Shown here: positions 13,001 to 28,000 of the stretch, piece after piece
How the letters are laid out: the number at the start of each line of letters is the position of its first letter
How positions within the stretch are numbered: the first letter of the stretch is position 1
Assembly: GCA_032622095.1 (NCBI GenBank)
Contig: CP136066.1
Span: forward strand, 106,165,319 to 106,229,318
Length of the DNA stretch: 64,000 nt
Source of the DNA: Siphonodentalium dalli
Taxonomy: Eukaryota; Mollusca; Scaphopoda; Gadilida; Siphonodentaliidae
Direction of reading: 5' to 3'
Program-made: the position numbers and the translations under genes
The notes under the pieces: model-generated
Told to the model about the DNA's origin: nothing
Databases searched by the model: none
What the model saw: the letters and a program-made list of their open reading frames with translations, nothing else

Positions 13001-16000
13001 CAGGTCTGGCCAGATATTTTTACCGGAGTTATTGGACTTTGTTTATTATTTTTGTCGAATTTACCAAATAGCAAATCGACGACTTCCCAGGGCTCATTTC
13101 CACAAATCTCAACGTATTTCAAAGATATTTGGTATATGAGTTCCCATGACCAGTACCTAAAATGAGTTCGCAAGCCAGGCTTTTTGACAAAATCCCACCT
13201 CTTGTTTAGCGCATACTGAAAATGTAAAGATTATTGAGAATGCACTTCCCCAACTGCACAATTCGGCGGGGGATACCGCCGTCTGCGACTGCTTGTTAGC
13301 TATTAAATGTGAATTTGGCCTCCCATATACTGCAGCCAACAACTAAGAGTCCTGTAACATGTTGATCATGCTTTCAAGGTGAGAATTTAAATTACAAAGT
13401 TAATCTGATTCATCGAAAGCTAAATGTGTTGTCTATGGCTATCAAAGCGTTCATGTCTGCATATAGTGTGTCATTTGCAGAAAAAGGTACACGTAGGTTG
13501 AATTTTGTAGTGCTATCCCATGAATTCACCCTAAGGGGACCTCTTCTGATGAGGCCTCAACTGCATTGGGAGACCAAGGATCAGATTGAAGTTCCCCAGT
13601 TGAAGTTGGTGATGTTCACCCATTAGTCACCTCGATTATGCAATTTAATTTCTGCAAATTAGAGGATAGGGATATTGAAACATCCCAGAATGGAAAAAGT
13701 AAATAAAAACAATGTTAATTTGAGACTACAGATACTTCCCGGAAGATGAGGCCTAAGTAGAATGAGGTCCCCTGAGGGTGAATTTGATGGTGTTGCCTGC
13801 TGTGCTGGATAGACAGACTATTTGCCGACTTGAAAGTGTGTAAAATCTCAGTGATGCGCAATGGACCTAGAAGGTCAATGCTCTCAGTCAATGAGACATT
13901 GCTAGAAATGTGGTAACAAATAGAGTTTACTTTCATGGCAGAGCTGCGCTGGTGCAGCATTAAACATCCTGTTCCAGTGCATTATCTTATATATGCGAGT
14001 CTCCCATAGGGAGCCTCGCATATATAAGAGAATGCACTAGCTTAATGGTTAAGGTAAATATTGTTAGGACAATGCATTCTCTTATACATGGAAGGGTTAA
14101 TAGTTAATTATGCGTCTTTATTAATTTTTCAATTCGTAGATATTCCTTTTCTTGAACTCAATGCTAATTAGGCACATCATTATAAGGAATTTGTTTAATT
14201 TGCAGACAGCTGATGATGTCTTCCTGCCTGACGATATGAAGTCAACACCGACAGCCACAGAAAAGTTGACCATCAGCCAGTATGTATTGATTTAAATGTT
14301 CTTATCATTTTTCCCTGGCCGTATATGTTTTTATATATTTGTTATTTTTATATATTTTATTTCAAGTGTTAGTTATTTAACTTATCCAGGGATGTCTTCT
14401 ACAAGTCAACAAAAAGTAATTGTTGGAACCTTGTGTAGGTAGCAAAGATATTATAACTGTACCTCGACGGAGATAGTGCAGATGTAATTTATAATTTATA
14501 ATTCCATCTGTTAAAGGCCCACTTAATTTTCGTGTCACCGATTATTTTTTTTATAGTGACTTGATATACGGTTTTAATATTAAAATACTATAATAATAAC
14601 ACCTGTGTCTCAGAAGATGCCCATAGAGAAATAGAAAACAGCCGAAATCATAGAATGATTATCCCCATTTTTTGGCTCCCAGATTGCAACAGAATTCAAA
14701 GTAAAGATGAATTTTCAATGGAAAGGGAATAACTCTATCTTTAAGATATAGAGTTATTCCCCCTCCATTGAAAAAAATACACTTTTTACTGCAATCTAGA
14801 TGACAAAAACACGTTGGTTGGTAACTCAACAAAAACAACATGTTCACAGATTTTTACACCGGATAAGTTAATAATACAATGTTTTGGAGCTTTCTCTTGG
14901 TATATAATATGGCATATATTTTATATATGTGATCTGGGGGTTAGAAAATCAAGTGGGCCTTTAACCCTTTCAGTGCCAAGTGCGATTTTTGTATCGACCC
15001 ATATTTCCTTGATCATTTTTCAAATTTATTGATTATAATAATATGATACATTGATGGAAAGAGCATTTAGATACAAAAATCGCACTTGGCACGGAAAGGG
15101 TTAAATTAGTCAATTATTCAGTCTCTTGATAGAAAAGGTCAGAAACGGAACCTCTGTGGATTACAGACTGGGTTATTTATTGCAGGCCACAAGCTACAAC
15201 ATCAGGTAGCTCTCCACAGGCACAACAGCAAGGAAAGGGACCGACAGCTGGAGAGACAGAGGAGGATGAATATGCTGGAAGGCCATTTGATTGGACAAAA
15301 TATGCATTGGTTTGTATCCATGGTTATAGATATGGACAATAATGTTTTGTTTCATGTAATGGTTTGGTTTATATAGCTATTAATTCATTTCATTGACAGG
15401 CGACATTAGTAAAAATACTGGTGATGTTGCCATCACTTATAACTGCGTCCACAGTAGCAGTGGTGTAATCCGTAAACTGGAATATGCTAAATAGTGAACT
15501 AGGGATTACCTGTGTGGTCAAAATACATATGTACAAATTATTCAGTTCGTGTTTCGCATTAAGAGAGATGACTATTTTTGTTGTGATTGTTATTTCACCG
15601 GGGTGAAATCTTGCATATGAATAGAGGCTAAACTATATTGTATAAAACTGCAGGACTTTTGCCTTAGTGTCATGATTTAGTATAATGTTGTTTATTTTGT
15701 TTTCCACAAGCCCAATGAGCCATGGTCAATGGTTAAAAAAACTCAAAGTCATCTCCAATGCTAACGGACCACAGCACACTCCATGATGTATTTCTTGCAA
15801 TGTCTGCATAGCGTATCCTCGTTCAAAAACCTCCACATTGACATTTGTGTTTACACCCCATCTCACTTCTGCTACATTATATCGGTTATTTCAACGAGTT
15901 ATGAGCTGAAATTCAAATTGTGGGTTGGCAAGATATCCGCCTATATGCACATATCTTACACAATGCAAAACTGTGACAATTTAGTTGGAATTACCAAGCG

Positions 16001-19000
16001 TTTTATCAAATATACAAATGTACTTATTTTTTCGGTGACAGTACCTGGCTAGCGAACAGGATATCTACATACCCTGCGTCATCTACACCTATTCAACGGC
16101 CTATAATATGTGAGAATGGTTTCCGCACTGGACCATCGACCACATGATAGCACTTACCTGTCCATTATCAAGCAGTGACCCTCTTTGTATGATTTACCAC
16201 ATTTTAATAACAAACAATGCACCACAAACGCTCATACCCTTATTGGAACTCCAATGATTTCTCCGATTTATTACGCTCTCTGATATCAGACACCTGGAAA
16301 CATTAACCCTTTCGGTGCCAAGTCCAATTTTTGTATCAACCCTTATTTCCTTGATCATTTTTCAAATTTATTGATTAACTTGATAATTCTCAACTTGCAA
16401 AATCAAACAAAAATTGTATTTTTCTCAACAAATAATTTCTCTCATTTCAGAGTATCTTTGCCAGGAATTTCTACAATTTCAAATATGTTGCTTTAGGTCT
16501 CGCTTTCGTGATCAACTTTATCTTGCTTTTCTACAAGGTGAGTTATATTTTATTCTTCCGGTACTGGTGGATTCTCCTATCAGTTATTTAACCATTTCAG
16601 TGCCATGTCCGATTTTTGTACAAAAATCAGACTTGGCACTGAAGGGGTTAAGAAATAACGTTTGTTTTGATTAAAGTTATGCAGTTATAGTGTGTTATAG
16701 TAAATTTGTCTGCAAATGTTTCAGTTATAACTTAATCTAACAAAGAGTTATTTTCTTATAACTTAATCCCAGTATTGGTAAAAAACATCTAGTTTTCACC
16801 AATGTATTTCCTATGGGAGATTCGCACATTTAAGAGAATGCATTGGCACAGGGTTTTCACAAAATTTCAGGAAGCTCCAGTCATGGAAATGTTAATAGTA
16901 ATCAAACAGTTAAAGATGTATTCAGGGTTTTATAAAACCTATTTTGTTTTATGACAAGCGCTATATGAAAGAAGCCATTTTGTTTTATGACAAGCGCTAT
17001 ATGAAAGACGCTATTTTGTTTTATGACAAGCGCCATTTTGTTTTATGACAAGCGCTATATGAAAGACGCTATTTTGTTTTATGACAAGCGCCATTTTGTT
17101 TTATGACAAGCGCTATATGAAAGACGCTATTTTGTTTTATATTGAATTTTCTATGGATTCATTTCATATCATTTTGATAATTAGACGGACACCAAAAATT
17201 AGTGTTATGATATTCTTTGGTATTTATAGGTCTAATTTATCTGTCATATTTGGTTTTCAATAACTGTTCAACGGAACAAACCAGAACACGACGTTAAATT
17301 ATATTTTTTATGGTGTTTTAAAAAAAAGGTGGATCCATCCTCTTTGCTCAAAAGTAAATTATCAACAAAAGCAAAATGGAAAAATGGACTCTGAAGTTTG
17401 TAGCAAAATACCTGTACATGCTCAATAGAACAAACCGTGTTATACAAGACTGGAACTCTCTGCCACAATTTATCATTTCAGCTGGAAGCCTAGACTTCTA
17501 CTTTTACGACAGGAAGTATGCATATGATGATAACACTTGATAGATATCCACAATGTTTTGGAAGGATATATTATTAACTCTAAATGTAACACTTATTCAC
17601 TGCATGTTACCGAAACTAGAAGTCACAAGACTTGTTCCGTGGTGATGATGATGATGAATTTATTGTTAATTTCAGGTTTCTAAGTTAGACATGCCAGAAC
17701 CTAACTCATCTATAATTTCAAATGACACTGATGCTGGTGGTGAGGATGACGACATCGAGGAAATAATTGTGATGGAACAGACTTATTATTACTTGGAGCC
17801 GTTAATCCGCTGCTTAGCAATACTTCATTCGTTGTTTTCGTTTTCTATGTTGGTTGGTTATTACTGCCTGAAAGTGCCTTTGGTTATATTCAAACGTGAG
17901 AAGGAGATTGCCAGAAAGTTAGAGTTTGATGGTCTGTACATCGTCGAACAGCCAGATGACGATGATATTAAAGCGCACTGGGACAAACTTGTTCTTAATA
18001 CGAAGTCCTTCCCTGATAGCTACTGGGACAAGTTTGTGAAAAAGAAGGTAATGTTAATAATTTTTATACTCTTTAAACACTTTATTAAACACATGATGGA
18101 TTTCGACTTCACTCTCATAAATGTGTTGGTCATACTTCATTGGGCAGTTTTTGACATAATAATATTTATCCAGCGAATCCCCCAGAGACATTACGACACT
18201 AAGAAGGATTGATTTTGATTGAAAGTGCAACTTTAATTTGCAAACTACCAGTGCTTAATCACTAATAGTCAAAACAAGTAATAACAACATAATCACAAAT
18301 ACATGTATAAAACTGTACAAACATAACCAACAGTGGGCCCAAATCGCCCAAAATAATCACAACAAATAATCACAAGAGGAATCACAAATCGCCAACAGTT
18401 GCAAATTAAAGCGTGTATCTGACAAACATCATTAATTAACCCTTTCAGTGCCAAGTCCGATTTTTGTATCAACCCATATTTCCTTGATCATTTTTCAAAT
18501 TTATTGATTATAATAATGTGATACATTAATGTATCACATTATTATAATCAATAAATATATTTTGAAAAATGATTAAGGAAATATGGGTTGATACAAAAAT
18601 CGGACTTGGCACTGAAAGGGTTAAAACTCATTCTCACATATAAACAACCATCCATTCACCCAGATACACCCTCAAAACCAAAAATGTATGTGAAACGAAT
18701 TAAAATGCACTAACCAAACGAAACCCCAGAACTAGGAGGAGGGGAGGGAGGTGGTGTTGAGAAATTCTCGACCTTGCTGTTTATAGATCTCAATTTCGAC
18801 TGATGCTAACTGACCTACATTCCGTGTACTGACCTACATAATACGATGTACTTTCCGCTGTTCCTTCAACCTCCCTCCTACTTATCAGCCTCCAACATGC
18901 ATTGCTTTGTAAACAAATGATTGAACTCGCCGGATAAAAGCTAACATGCTCTTATAACATAGCAAGTTAGCCGATATATTAATCACAAGGATTCTATCAA

Positions 19001-22000
19001 CTAGCTTTTTACAGACATCTGGTTGGGAAATAAGGTCCACACGCCACCACAGGAAACTGTAATTAAACCTGGAGCTAACCGATGCGGAGGTGGAATGATT
19101 CGTTGGCATGTGGCCCAGAAATAAACAGGAAAATACAAAAATATGTGCTCATATTTCTTTGGTGTGGAAATGGGAAATTGACCTAAATATGGTTTTAAAA
19201 ATGGCCTGGGGCTTCGATATTTGAGAACATAACTACCATCATTTCTCGGATATGATTATATTTTACTCCAGGTTCGAGAGCGTTATGCAGAACAGTATGA
19301 CTACGAAGCCATCAGTACCTTATTAGGAATGGAGAAAGGAGATTCCATCACTATACAGGACGATGCTCCGAAATCCAGCATCCTCCCATTGTTGTAAGTA
19401 CAAGCCTTGAAATAGTGTGTCTGTCATTTGCAGAATGAGGTCCCCAGAGGGTGAATTTGGTGATGCTAGCCCGCTATGCGGGGTAGCATCACTAAATTCA
19501 CCCTCTGGGGACCTCATTCTGCAAATGACAGACACACTATTTCAAGGCTTGTGTAAGTACATTGATCTGTTTTGAGATTTCATTATGCTTCTCGCAATAG
19601 AGTTGTGAGTAGTCCAAATTTCCTTCGGCTTAAACCAGCTAGTGAAATCTGGTTTACTTCAAAGTATGGTTGCCTTATTCTTCTATAGCAGACATTATGC
19701 CCAGATCCAGTGGCGAGATTTTTTATCAATTGGAAAGAATGATAACTTATTGTCATAATGATGTATTATAATCTGACTGGTAATTTAAATTAAGCGCATA
19801 ATATGCCGTGTAATTAGGAGTAAGTCACATTTGATCCAGTGTTCGCAAAAAATTTCCATTTGACCAAACTTTTTTTCTCCACAAATGGTGACAGAAATCT
19901 AACTCAAAAGGCGCTGAATATATCGACGAAGTTAGGCTACAAAATATTGCCCGTTTTGGACACGTGGGTTTTGTACTTCGGATACATAATACGATGACAA
20001 TCCAAATTTATTTTGTAAGGGGAGCGTTGATTGAATGGTGATGGTTGTACAAAGATGCTTACTAATCATCAAAAACCTTAATCTCTGCACTGAGCGGTTA
20101 TATCATATTTTGTTGATTAGGCAGTCTGTAGGATGAAATACGTAAATGCATTGTCCCATGACTGATGGCATGTCAGTTACGTAATGTGTCATAAACTGCC
20201 TCCCGTCTTATAATAACAATGGGGCTTCACACCATAAAGGTTATTAGTACAACAATAGGTATACAGCACCTCACGATTATAAGCAACAGAACTGTTGTTT
20301 TATTTCAGCGAAAATAGTGATGACAGCTAACACAGCCAATGATTATTTGACGAACATGGTGTCATCGACGCGACATAGAGTCTGAGAGATATATATTAAA
20401 AAAATATAATTTATCATCAATTGTTAGCCCAGAAAATGAAGATATAATTTGCGCAAAGTTTTTTTAATTTGGCCAAAAAAAATGTTTACAATATTTTTTC
20501 ATTTGGCCACTAAAAAATTCATTTGGCCACTTTTTTGGCCAGAAATTTGGGGGGATATTACATAAACGGTTGGGTATTATCCATTCACTGTTTTATTGAG
20601 TTATGGTACTTGTCATGTTGTCATCGTATGTCATGTTTTTATGTGTACCCATATCATAGTATGGTACACATAGTGTCGACGTCCGGATTGACCACTTGTC
20701 GTTTGTCCGTCTGTCTGTCTGTCCGTCCGTAGACACTTTACGCATAATGCGATAACTCAAACATTTTCTGTCCGATCAGAACCAAATTTTGTATATGGGT
20801 TTCTCAGGCCAAAATACAGATCGACATTTTTTTACAGAGTTATGGCCCTTTTTCAACTTAGAATTCACGCATTCTGCCATCACTCACACATTTTTTATCT
20901 GATTGGACCAAATTTGGTATGTGAGTTTCTCAACCCAAAATACTAATAGAGTTCAAATATGGGTTTGATCCAATTTATTGTAAAGGAGTTATGAGAGATA
21001 GGGGTTTATTACTTTTGCTTCCAACGAGTTAAATTAAACTCCTAAACATATCCTCTGAAATCACTTAACTGTTGGATATCACAGTGAGAGAGGTCCTTGG
21101 GTGAATAGGGACAGAGTTATGAGATTTAAAACTACTCCTCCCCACCCCAAATACTTTAACCCATCTTAAGACAGATTATTTGAGCTTTTGATTTCAAGTT
21201 GGGTACTGATATATGGATTCCTGTGATCATTTCTTTGACAAATTATCAGTTATAGCTAATCGCTATCGCCAAGGTATGGGTTAAACATCTGCCGAACGTG
21301 ATCGGCCTCTCGTTTATCTTTATTGTATGCTCATTAGGCAGCATGAAGAGAACAATATCCATGTGCAAAAGCCTGTAAATCGTGTGTCTGTCATTTGCAG
21401 AATGAGGTCCCCAGAGGGTGAATTTAGTGTCCCAAAATTCACCCTCTGGGAACCTCATTCTGCTTATGCCCCAACTGCTATGAGAGATATAGGATCAGAT
21501 TGAAGTTCCTCAGTTGAAGTTGGTGATGTTTACCCATTAGTTACCTCGATTATGCATTTTATCTTCTGTAAATTAGTGGAAATAGATACTTCCAGAAGGG
21601 AAAAAGTAACTAAATACAATGTTAATTTGAGACTACAGATACTTCCCAGAAGATGAGGCCTAAGCAGAATGAGGTCCCCAGAGGGTGAATGTGGTGATGC
21701 TAACCCACTGTGCGGGATAGCATCACTAAATTCACCCTCTGAGGACCTCATTCTGCAAATAACAGACACCCTGTTTGCAGGCTTGCACATATAACATTTT
21801 ATGGAGCAATATAACCAATAAAATTTCCTTTATCTGATTGTAAATAAAGATCACCCATCACATTTGCTTTTGCTTAATTAAATCAATTAATTGATTAATT
21901 TTTCAGCTTGGTAAACTGTGACTGGCAGTACCAAATCTGGAAAACTGGAGTCATCTTCACTGACCAGGTATACTACTTTTCTTCACTGCTAAATACATGT

Positions 22001-25000
22001 TCACAGTAAAAGATGTTCATCAATTAAGATGATGGGCCCACCCATTATTTCATTCGGAAAGGTGCTCAGTGCATTTGGCCATAATATACAGATGATCCCA
22101 CTTATTATCATAACGGATAAAAACATATTATATGGGAGGCGACTAATTAAAGTCCTTCTTGTTAGTGCCTACTAGTGGCAGGGTGCGCAGAGAGTGAAGA
22201 TCCACGCTATCTCTCTCTTTATTTGCACGCCGAGGTGATGTGCTGAGGTTTATTGTTCCAGATTTGTACATGTGCGTTTTGTTCCCCTTTGCGAGTGTCA
22301 GCATGGATTACTATAGTGAGGATTGAGTTGTGAGTAAATAAAATTAGGCGAGGATGATCCCCCAGGAAGGTACTCAATCACTTGAATATCCTAAAAATGG
22401 GCTAGCGCTTTCGATAACAAGTGTATCTTCATCATGACCAGGAGGGCGTGGGTAGATGTGGATTTTGCCTGTCCTTTTATACTCTAGGTTGGTTGAGCGT
22501 GGATGTTATTGGTCAATGGGTAGATGTCGGAAGGGGGGGGGGGGGGGGGGGGGGGGGTTATGGACACAGAAGAGGGTCTCGGGATGGACTGCGGGTATAT
22601 TGCGGGTATGTTGTCCTTGGTTCCCGTTAGTCTATGCGGGTATAGTTTGTGTGGGTATATTGTTGCTGCCCAGTCACTGTAGTTTAGTGCGGGTAGTTGT
22701 AGCGGGTTTGTTGGATTCAATGCTACTCATAACGTGGTGTGTCTATTTTAGGATATTCAAGTGATTGAGTACCTTCCTGGAAGATCATCCTCACTTATTT
22801 TTTTTTTTTTTTTTTTATAACCATATTATGTTCCTGCACCAAACCATTTACACTGTATTATATGTTAATTTCTACCCTCTAATAACATAAGATTTTGATA
22901 GACCCCTGGTTATAATCATAGAAATACAGTGATGGCGAAGCTGATTAACTCGTTTGGGCCGTGATTCTTTTGAGAAAACATTACTCACAGGCGTGATTGT
23001 TTGCAGAAATGCTTACTTTTATATAGTTTTATAGCAATTTATGCGTTTATTCATTGTTGGGTCAGACCATTTGCCATGGCAGAATTCTCGGCGTGACATC
23101 TCATAATATATGGGTGATCATCCGTAGTCTATAAATCTTCTAGAAATTTTGGGTAGGTACCACTAGATTGTGACCGGTTGCCATAGCAACCTATTTTCGG
23201 AAATTTATGCGTTTGGGGCTGTAATTTCGCTATATGTCGATATGTTTGCGACATTTTGAATAAAATATAACTGATTTCCAAAGTTAAATGATCTAGGAAT
23301 ATTTTGCCAACATCTGGAACTAGCCTTGCTCGAAAATAACCCAACACCGACAGAAGGCGCTATTCAAAATGGCCTCCAAAGCCCCGTTTTCTAACGTTAA
23401 ACTGCTTTCTTTTATATCATTTTATAGAAATGTATGCGTTAATTTAGTGCTGGGTCAGACCATTTGTCATGACAGAACTCGCCTGTGACAACTCATAATA
23501 TATATATATGGGTGATCATCCGTTGTCTATAAATCTTCCAAACATTTTGGGTAGATACCACCAAATTGCGACCGGTTGACATGGCAACCGATTTTCAGAA
23601 AATGATGGGTTTGGGGGCTGTAATTTCGCTATATGAGATGTCTGCATGCGACATTTTGAATCAAATGTAATTAATTTCCAAAGAAATAGGATCCAGGAAT
23701 ATACTTAAATTGTCCCCACTTCTGAAGGAGTCAACATTCACCTGCCATGGTGGTTGCCAACCGAAAACTTGTCTCCGTGTCTACGGCTTAGGTTACTGGG
23801 CGCCGCCATTTTGGAACAATGATGTCAAGAATCATGCACGCGACACCCACGTGATGCCAAAAATAGGTTACATCTTCCTGGACCCCTCACTGAGTGATCG
23901 GCCTATATTGAATACATGTTACTTTGCGCAAAACATTTAATTATAAAAGAACCATTTGCTGATAACAAGTGCATGAAATGGGAAACAGATATATCCGTTT
24001 CCCATCCTGTAGGTAATGTTTTGGGAAACGGATATATCCGTTTCCCGATCTAAACGAATTAATTCTCTGTAAGTGCAGATTTGTGATCCAGGCGAAGGCA
24101 GAGTGATATTCATATATCTGGGCAAGTTTGCCTGTTGCAAAAGAAGATGTTCATGATTTAACCTCTTCGCTGCTATGATGTCCATAACTATTACAGACGT
24201 AAAAGTGCACGCTGTGTGCTATATGGTCCGTAGGTACTACGGACCTATTTAGCACACTAGCAGTAGGCCATTATATATAACTGGAACTCGGAGATTAGTG
24301 CATCAGAATAACTGTATTTAGTAGTTTGAAACAGTGTATGATGTTCCACGATTGTGAATGATAATAGCCTTTCAACTGAGTCAGTTTTATGGTTCTTGTG
24401 ATATTCCAAGTTATATTTTCCCAATTGAAAATGGCAATAACGTCAACAGCCCAGCACACAACGTCATAACATCATTTAGATGCGAAGATGTTAACCAACA
24501 GCATTATCTGCTGCATTCTTACCCTTGGAAGAGAATATGCATGTAGTTTCTTTCTGTTTCAGTCCTTCCTGTACCTCGCTGGTTACTTCGTCTTATCGGC
24601 GCTGGGAAATTACAATTTCTTCTTCTTTGCTGCCCACTTGCTGGACGTTGTTATTGGTATCAAAACACTGAGAACCATCTTGCAGTCTGTGACCCACAAT
24701 GGCAAACAGGTATGAGCTGATAGTAACCCTTTCTATACTAAATACTCATTGATGTGTAATTCCCATAGGAAATGGTCAGATAATAAGTTCAACAAAATTT
24801 AATAGGTCGTTTGTTGAACTTATTATATGAACATTTCCCACCAAAGAATATGAATTCTTCTGTTCTTGTATTTTAATTTCGGTCTGCTGTTGTATGCTCA
24901 TATATCCTTAGCATCCCTCCAAATGAATAATAGACCATTTCAATGTACACTTTTATAACTGAGTGGGAGAATCCATCCAGTACAGAAAGGGTTAAGTCAT

Positions 25001-28000
25001 GCTACTCATCAACAGTCATTGTTTTTATTTATTTAACCTTTTTTTAGTGAATGTATTCTCCCACCTAATTATATAAGTATACATCGGAGTGATCTATTAT
25101 TTATCTGGAGGGATGTTCAGGAAATATGAGCAAATGTCAAGGGTCCAAGCAGTCTTTTATTTTGAGATTGGAAAACTTTGATTATCAAGCACTTCGTTGT
25201 TGAACTTCGGCATTCATATGTAAAGGTACGTTAAATATTTTCAACCATTTTATGTTCTTTTCTTTGCAGCTTATCTTAACTGTGATGTTGCTCAGTATTA
25301 TAGTGTATATATACACTGTGATAGCCTTCAATTTCTTCCGCAAATTCTACGTCAAAGAAGAAGAGGGAAGTGTAGACCACAAATGTCATGACATGTTAAC
25401 AGTATGTATTCATGAAACATCATTCATTACTGTCTGGATTCTTCTATTCAGTTTTTAGCTCACCTGAGACGAAGTCTCCGGTGGAGCTATAGTCATCACT
25501 CCTCGTCCGTCGTCCGTCCGTCCGTCAAGAATTGTCTTCTTCTCCAGAACTATAGAACTGAATGGGTTCATATTTGGTGTGGTTGATCCCTAGGTGACTC
25601 ACATTTGGATTTGTTCAAATGAGGTCACCAGGTCGATTAGTTGCGAAACCAGGGCCATAACTCTATTCCTCCATAGTAATTCTTAGAACGACTTCTTTTC
25701 CAGAACTATAAGGCCGAATGGGTTCATATTTCGTGTGGATGTTCCCCAGGTGACTCACATTCAGATTTGTTAAAATGAGATCACCAAGTCAAATAGTTGC
25801 GAAGCCAGGGCCATAACTCTTTCCCTCCATAGTAATTCGTAAAACAGCTTCTTCTCAAATACCATCAAGCCGAATGGGTTCATATTTTATATGAAGGGTC
25901 CACGGGTGACTGGGGTTCAGATTTGTTCAAATGAGGTCACCTGGGTCAAATGAGGGCGGGGCCAGGGACATAACTAAAAAAAATATATATAATTTTAGAT
26001 TGAACTACTTGCTCAATTTAACCAAAAAAAAGAGAACAATGAAAATCCTTTTAGTTTTTTTTAAACGTGAAATAATTTTTTTTTTATTTTAATTAAATTA
26101 AAAAAAAACTACCATTATTATAACATCCACTGGGGCACCTCGAATCACCCCACCAAATTTGGTTGAAATCAGTCCAGGTTCTGGTAAATCAGGAACAGAC
26201 GGATTAGCCTTGCCATTTGAAGGGTCAAACACCCATATTACCTTGTAATTTCTCATTCCCAATGAAAGTAAATTTGTTTGACAAGTCATGAATCACTATC
26301 AACAATAAGCTTAATATCAACAATATGCTTAATAAGTCAACACACGCCACACTCTCTGGCATGTGCTATGTGATGGTAATTACACTGAGATGGTGTTATC
26401 TTGATAGGGTTTGATAAACAAATAAGAGATTTATGGGGAGAATGGTTATCTTTGTCATTCATTTCAATTTAAATGAGCCATGTCTTTGTTCTTTGCAGTT
26501 GTATACTGAACAGATGTTACATATTATTTTATAGACCATTAACTCATTTTCACCTATGCTAATGATATGATATATTGAAATTACAAGATCAATGGATTTA
26601 CCCCATATATATGGATTATTAGCTTTATTTATAAGCTAACCATTTAATTTGGGGTGGGTGGCAAATTGGGGGGGGGGGTTCTGGTTTTTTACTACCAACT
26701 TTACTGCTAATATGTTGTAATTAGACCAACAAATTGCCAATTGCCAACTTTATGAGGGATGTCATATTGGAAATTTCCAACAGTTTGAGATCTTGAAAGT
26801 ACCAGTTGTAAAATGTATAGTTTGGTCCATTTGGGAGTTGACTGGCTATAAGTCAGGGGTTTGCTGTTGAAAATCCCTCTGCCCCCCCCCCCCCCTGCCA
26901 GTCAAAGAAGACCCTCTAGCTATGTCCCTGCTTATAACTACTTGTTATAAAGTGATTTGACAAGTACTGACTATTTTAGTCATATTTTAGACATACCACA
27001 TCACATCCTCCCCACCCCAATATCTGTCCCTCCCACCCACACTATAGCCAGATCCCTTCCCTGCACATAAAATATCCTCTTTTGACTACAGTACAGGCTA
27101 TTTGACATTTAATGTTTAGATATCACTTTACCTTGTACAGCTGAGATATTATAAACTAATTATAGTTATCTCAATTCCCAGCAGACTGGTTGGAACCATT
27201 AGATGAATGCAGTTTAATCCAATGTTTTGGCTGCTGTTTTTAACAGTTTGACAGTTTTATATTACTATTGGTATTAACCCGTTCATGATGGGAGCTGTCC
27301 TGACATTATTTCCTTGACCTTGAAAGCCAGTGCATTCTCTTATATATGTTAGTCACCGATTGGGAGCTTCACATATATACGAGAATGCACTGGCTTTCAA
27401 GGTCAAGGAAATAATGTCAGGACAATGTATTCTCTTATATATGTGAAGCTCAGTGTATAAATAAGAGAGTGCATTGGCACAGGGTTTTCGCAAAATTTCG
27501 GGAAGTTCCAGTCATAGAAGGGTTAACCGACATATCTTTGTTTTATTTACAAAGTCTTGATATATATGTTTATGTTTACTCACAATAGTGGAGCACAGAT
27601 GTTTTTCCTCAATTGAACTTGGGGTGGTTTTATTTCCTATTGAGTTGGTAGTCAGGCATCCAAATAAATCACACATGTCCTATTCTCGCAGGAATGTGCC
27701 CATAGACGATCGGGGTTGGGGGATGTTGGTTGCAGAATTGTTCAATGAGATGTAATTTTTTCCCCAAAACTAATTACACAAACTAAATTGAATTAAAAAT
27801 AATAGACCATTGATTAAGAGAAGGGTATTCCTAGTTTTAAAATTTATCTAATACTTATTATTTTATAACAAGATGTGGGTGGGTCCAGCTTCTGATGAGG
27901 AAAAAATTCCACTGAAAAAAAAAACTTGTTTGATAAATTTCTTTAAACTGACATGATTGGTATGGTTATTTAAAACCTTTCATACCTTTTGTCTGTTTTA

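Noticed and set aside
15783-16052. Possible extra RyR exon (89-codon frame)
   Set aside because: Flanking exons e and f already join in phase 0 across conserved sequence; the frame has no RyR similarity or splice sites.
17691-18212. Separate small membrane protein gene
   Set aside because: It is RyR exon g (from 17676) plus intron read-through; RyR similarity stops at the GTAATG donor at 18048.
22421-22764. Gly-rich protein frames
   Set aside because: They are produced by the poly-G tract and GCGGGTAT repeats and occur in several frames at once.
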